A stretch of 64,000 bases of DNA from Nesterenkonia sedimenti. GTDB lineage: Bacteria > Actinomycetota > Actinomycetes > Actinomycetales > Micrococcaceae. Location of the stretch: contig NZ_JABAHY010000003.1 in the NCBI RefSeq assembly GCF_012641515.1, positions 62,001 through 126,000 on the forward strand, given 5' to 3'. Below the pieces are notes generated by a model, which saw only the letters and a list, made by a program, of their open reading frames with translations, was not told the origin of the DNA and made no database searches. A program made the position numbers and the translations under genes. Shown piece by piece: positions 62,241 to 64,000 of the stretch. Position 1 is the stretch's first letter, and the number at the start of each line of letters is the position of its first letter.

Positions 62241-63761
62241 CTACTGCAGTGCTGAGGTGAGACGGAAGACATTATCCAGATACTTCACATGCCAGGGCCG
62301 GCGAACCCAAGCCTGCAGGTCCAGGGGCTCGGAGATCGCGCAGTAGTCCTTGAAGATCTGGGCCATCTCGCCAACCGTGCGGTCATCCACCAGCATCAGA
62401 GTCACTTCAAGGTTCAGTGAGAAACTGCGCTGATCCATATTGGATGAGCCCAGCACTGCGACGTCGTCGTCGACGATCATGAATTTCGCATGCAGCACAT
62501 CCGGCTCCGGGTAGCGGTAGATCCGCACCCCTGCCTCCAGCAGCGCCTGGTAGTAGGACTGCTGGGCGTGCTGGACGGTGAACTGATCGGCCTTCTTGGT
62601 CACCAGCAGCACCACATCCACATTCCGGTGGGCGGCATTGGTGACCGCGTAGAGCAGGGAGTCATCCGGCACCAGATAGGGGGTGCAGATCACCAGCCGG
62701 TCGGTGGCCTGGTAGATGAGGTCGTTGAACAGCCGCAGGTTGTTCTCATCCGGGAAGCCCGGCCCCGAAGGCACCACCTGGACCAGGGTCCCTCCCCTGG
62801 CCTCCTCATCAGCCTCGAGGTCCACCAGCAGTTCGGGTCCGAGGTTCTCCCCGGTTTCGGTGTACCAGTCGGAGGCGAAGACGATGTCCAGACCGGTGAC
62901 CACCGGCCCGTTGAGTTTCGCGTTGAGTTCGACCCAGTGACGGTTCATCCGCACCGCCGAGCGGCGCTGGTAGTGGGGTTCGATGAGATTGGCCGAACCG
63001 GTGAAGGCAGTGCGGGAATCGACGACGACGATCTTGCGGTGATTGCGCAGATCCAGCCGGGAGAACCGGCGCTTCAGAGGACGCACCGGCAGCGCCCGCG
63101 CCCACTGGAAGTCGGGGTAGGTCTCGCTGGCCCGTTCCAGGCGTTTGCGCAGTCGCTTATAGCCGCGCACCCGAAGGGTGCCCAGGTGGTCATAGAGCAG
63201 CCGGACCCTGACCCCGCGGGCCGCGGCCCGTTCCAGGGCGGAGAGCACGGGGTCGGTGTATTCGGGGTCCTCACCGATGATGTAGGAGATCACATGGACG
63301 TATTCCTCGGCGCAGTCGATCTCTGCGGCCAGCTCGGTGAAGAACTCCTTGTAATCGGGCAGCAGCGTGACGTTATTGCCCTCCTGGATGGGGAAGGCGC
63401 CGAGTTTCCGGTTCAGGGCTGCGGTGGCTCCAAGCTGCTCGTCATGATCGCGCAGCTGGTCGGTGAGGTCCATATGGCTGGTGGCCTCCAGCAGAGCCTC
63501 ATTGATCCGGCGCTGACGTTCCTGCCGCCTCCGGGAGAGCTTATTATTGCCGATCAGCAGAAACAGCGGCAGGGCCACCAAGGGGATGAAGAAGATCGCC
63601 AGCAGCCAGGCCATGGCCGTATTCGGCCGTCGGTTGCCCGGAATAATGCCGATAACAGCCAATCGAATGGTGATCTCAGCCACTAAGACCAAGGAGACGA
63701 TCCACCCGGGCAGCCCATCGATGCCCAGCCCACTCAGCGGCCAGAGCATAGGAACCCACAT
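62241..63761 (-). CDS. cardiolipin synthase (phospholipase D family)
   Basis: This 506-residue membrane enzyme joins phosphatidylglycerol molecules to form cardiolipin in characterised homologues. Two N-terminal helices (about 15-40 and 50-75) anchor it. Both HKD motifs are present: NHRKIVVVDSRTAF (about residues 238-251) and HAKFMIVDDDVAV (about 424-436). Length and order are typical of bacterial Cls. ATG 63761 or 63749 may be the start. Confidence 0.93.
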   Translation of the reverse strand: MWVPMLWPLSGLGIDGLPGWIVSLVLVAEITIRLAVIGIIPGNRRPNTAMAWLLAIFFIPLVALPLFLLIGNNKLSRRRQERQRRINEALLEATSHMDLTDQLRDHDEQLGATAALNRKLGAFPIQEGNNVTLLPDYKEFFTELAAEIDCAEEYVHVISYIIGEDPEYTDPVLSALERAAARGVRVRLLYDHLGTLRVRGYKRLRKRLERASETYPDFQWARALPVRPLKRRFSRLDLRNHRKIVVVDSRTAFTGSANLIEPHYQRRSAVRMNRHWVELNAKLNGPVVTGLDIVFASDWYTETGENLGPELLVDLEADEEARGGTLVQVVPSGPGFPDENNLRLFNDLIYQATDRLVICTPYLVPDDSLLYAVTNAAHRNVDVVLLVTKKADQFTVQHAQQSYYQALLEAGVRIYRYPEPDVLHAKFMIVDDDVAVLGSSNMDQRSFSLNLEVTLMLVDDRTVGEMAQIFKDYCAISEPLDLQAWVRRPWHVKYLDNVFRLTSALQ

Positions 63762-63829
63762 GTCATCGTCATCCCCACCATCCTATGCGGGATAAGCCCC
63801 GCCCAGTTGCGGGGTATACAGTGGGAATC

Positions 63830-64000
63830 ATGGCTGAACGCTTTGGTGAACACTCCCTGAAGGCCGTTGGTGTCCGGATCGACGCCGAGCACCCCGAAGG
63901 TTTCATTTTCGACCCCCACCAGCCTCAGCTGCGGGTCACCGATCTCGGTTCGGTGCGCGGCGACGGCATCTTCGAGACCATGCTGGTCCTGGACGGCAAG
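63830..64000 (+). CDS. class IV aminotransferase / aminodeoxychorismate lyase, N-terminal part (runs off the window)
   Basis: The first 57 codons are present. Residues about 41-57 read VTDLGSVRGDGIFETML, the fold-type IV motif with the conserved Arg-Gly-Asp-Gly-x-Phe-Glu. TATACA lies 9 nt before the ATG. With pabB 6 kb upstream, a PabC role in 4-aminobenzoate formation is likely, but branched-chain or D-amino-acid aminotransferases share this motif and the rest of the gene is outside the window. Confidence 0.75.
   Translation, partial: MAERFGEHSLKAVGVRIDAEHPEGFIFDPHQPQLRVTDLGSVRGDGIFETMLVLDGK

Overview
The window is high-GC actinobacterial chromosome. Several features point to Actinomycetota and most likely Micrococcales (Micrococcaceae-like): the dnaK-grpE-dnaJ-hspR order under two HAIR (HspR) operators, a DnaJ without the zinc finger, a resuscitation-promoting factor (Rpf) domain, a mycothiol-type DinB domain, and many genes that look leaderless. 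The taxonomic guess is inference. I saw no rRNA, tRNA, CRISPR array, IS element or phage gene.

Layout. 0-9.3 kb: a MocR regulator with a divergent LysE-type exporter, a Nudix hydrolase, the copper module csoR/copZ-copA around one 23-bp palindrome, an EamA exporter, and a His-rich zinc-type lipoprotein with a Zur-like box. 9.5-19 kb: a stand-alone winged-helix protein, a penicillin-binding protein with trmB, an AbgT transporter, and the DnaK chaperone operon. 19-22 kb: divergent gabD and gabT (GABA degradation). 22-27.7 kb: a likely four-carbon sugar-acid (D-threonate/D-erythronate type) operon of permease, DUF1537 kinase and PdxA2, followed by a GntR regulator and an AbrB membrane protein split into two genes. 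27.8-34.8 kb: mixed housekeeping genes ending in an MscS channel with an AMIN-like lipoprotein. 35.4-38.5 kb: a very large secreted wall hydrolase that joins an M23 endopeptidase, five SH3b domains, a CW_7 repeat and an Rpf domain. 38.6-47.6 kb: hisD, an S4 protein, an ArsR/SRPBCC pair, a Rieske protein, an M20 amidohydrolase with a PucR regulator, a YtrA-type ABC operon and a HAD phosphatase. 47.7-52.4 kb: an alcohol dehydrogenase, a D-2-hydroxyacid dehydrogenase and a FadR-type regulator. 52.5-56.2 kb: a possible acquired module of GNAT, EamA, GNAT and MocR genes. 56.2-64 kb: pabB, a TetR/MMPL exporter pair, a secreted lipoprotein, a cardiolipin synthase and the start of a pabC-like gene.

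The most interesting signals are non-coding. First, a roughly 150-bp element occurs twice (34885-35037 minus, 42092-42240 plus). Both copies share a GGAAA-N18/19-GTT promoter-like pair, a conserved 17-nt box and a long hairpin with a C5-C6 loop whose outer stem covaries, which suggests a small-RNA family. Second, a palindromic repeat family (dnaJ-grpE gap and 24141-24240) has a conserved 17-nt core and hairpins whose stems change on both sides together. Third, a large cruciform and tandem MtrA-like sites lie upstream of the Rpf/M23 gene. Fourth, about fifteen genes carry TANNNT exactly 6 or 7 nt before the start codon, and in csoR/copZ both -10 boxes are the two ends of the same operator.
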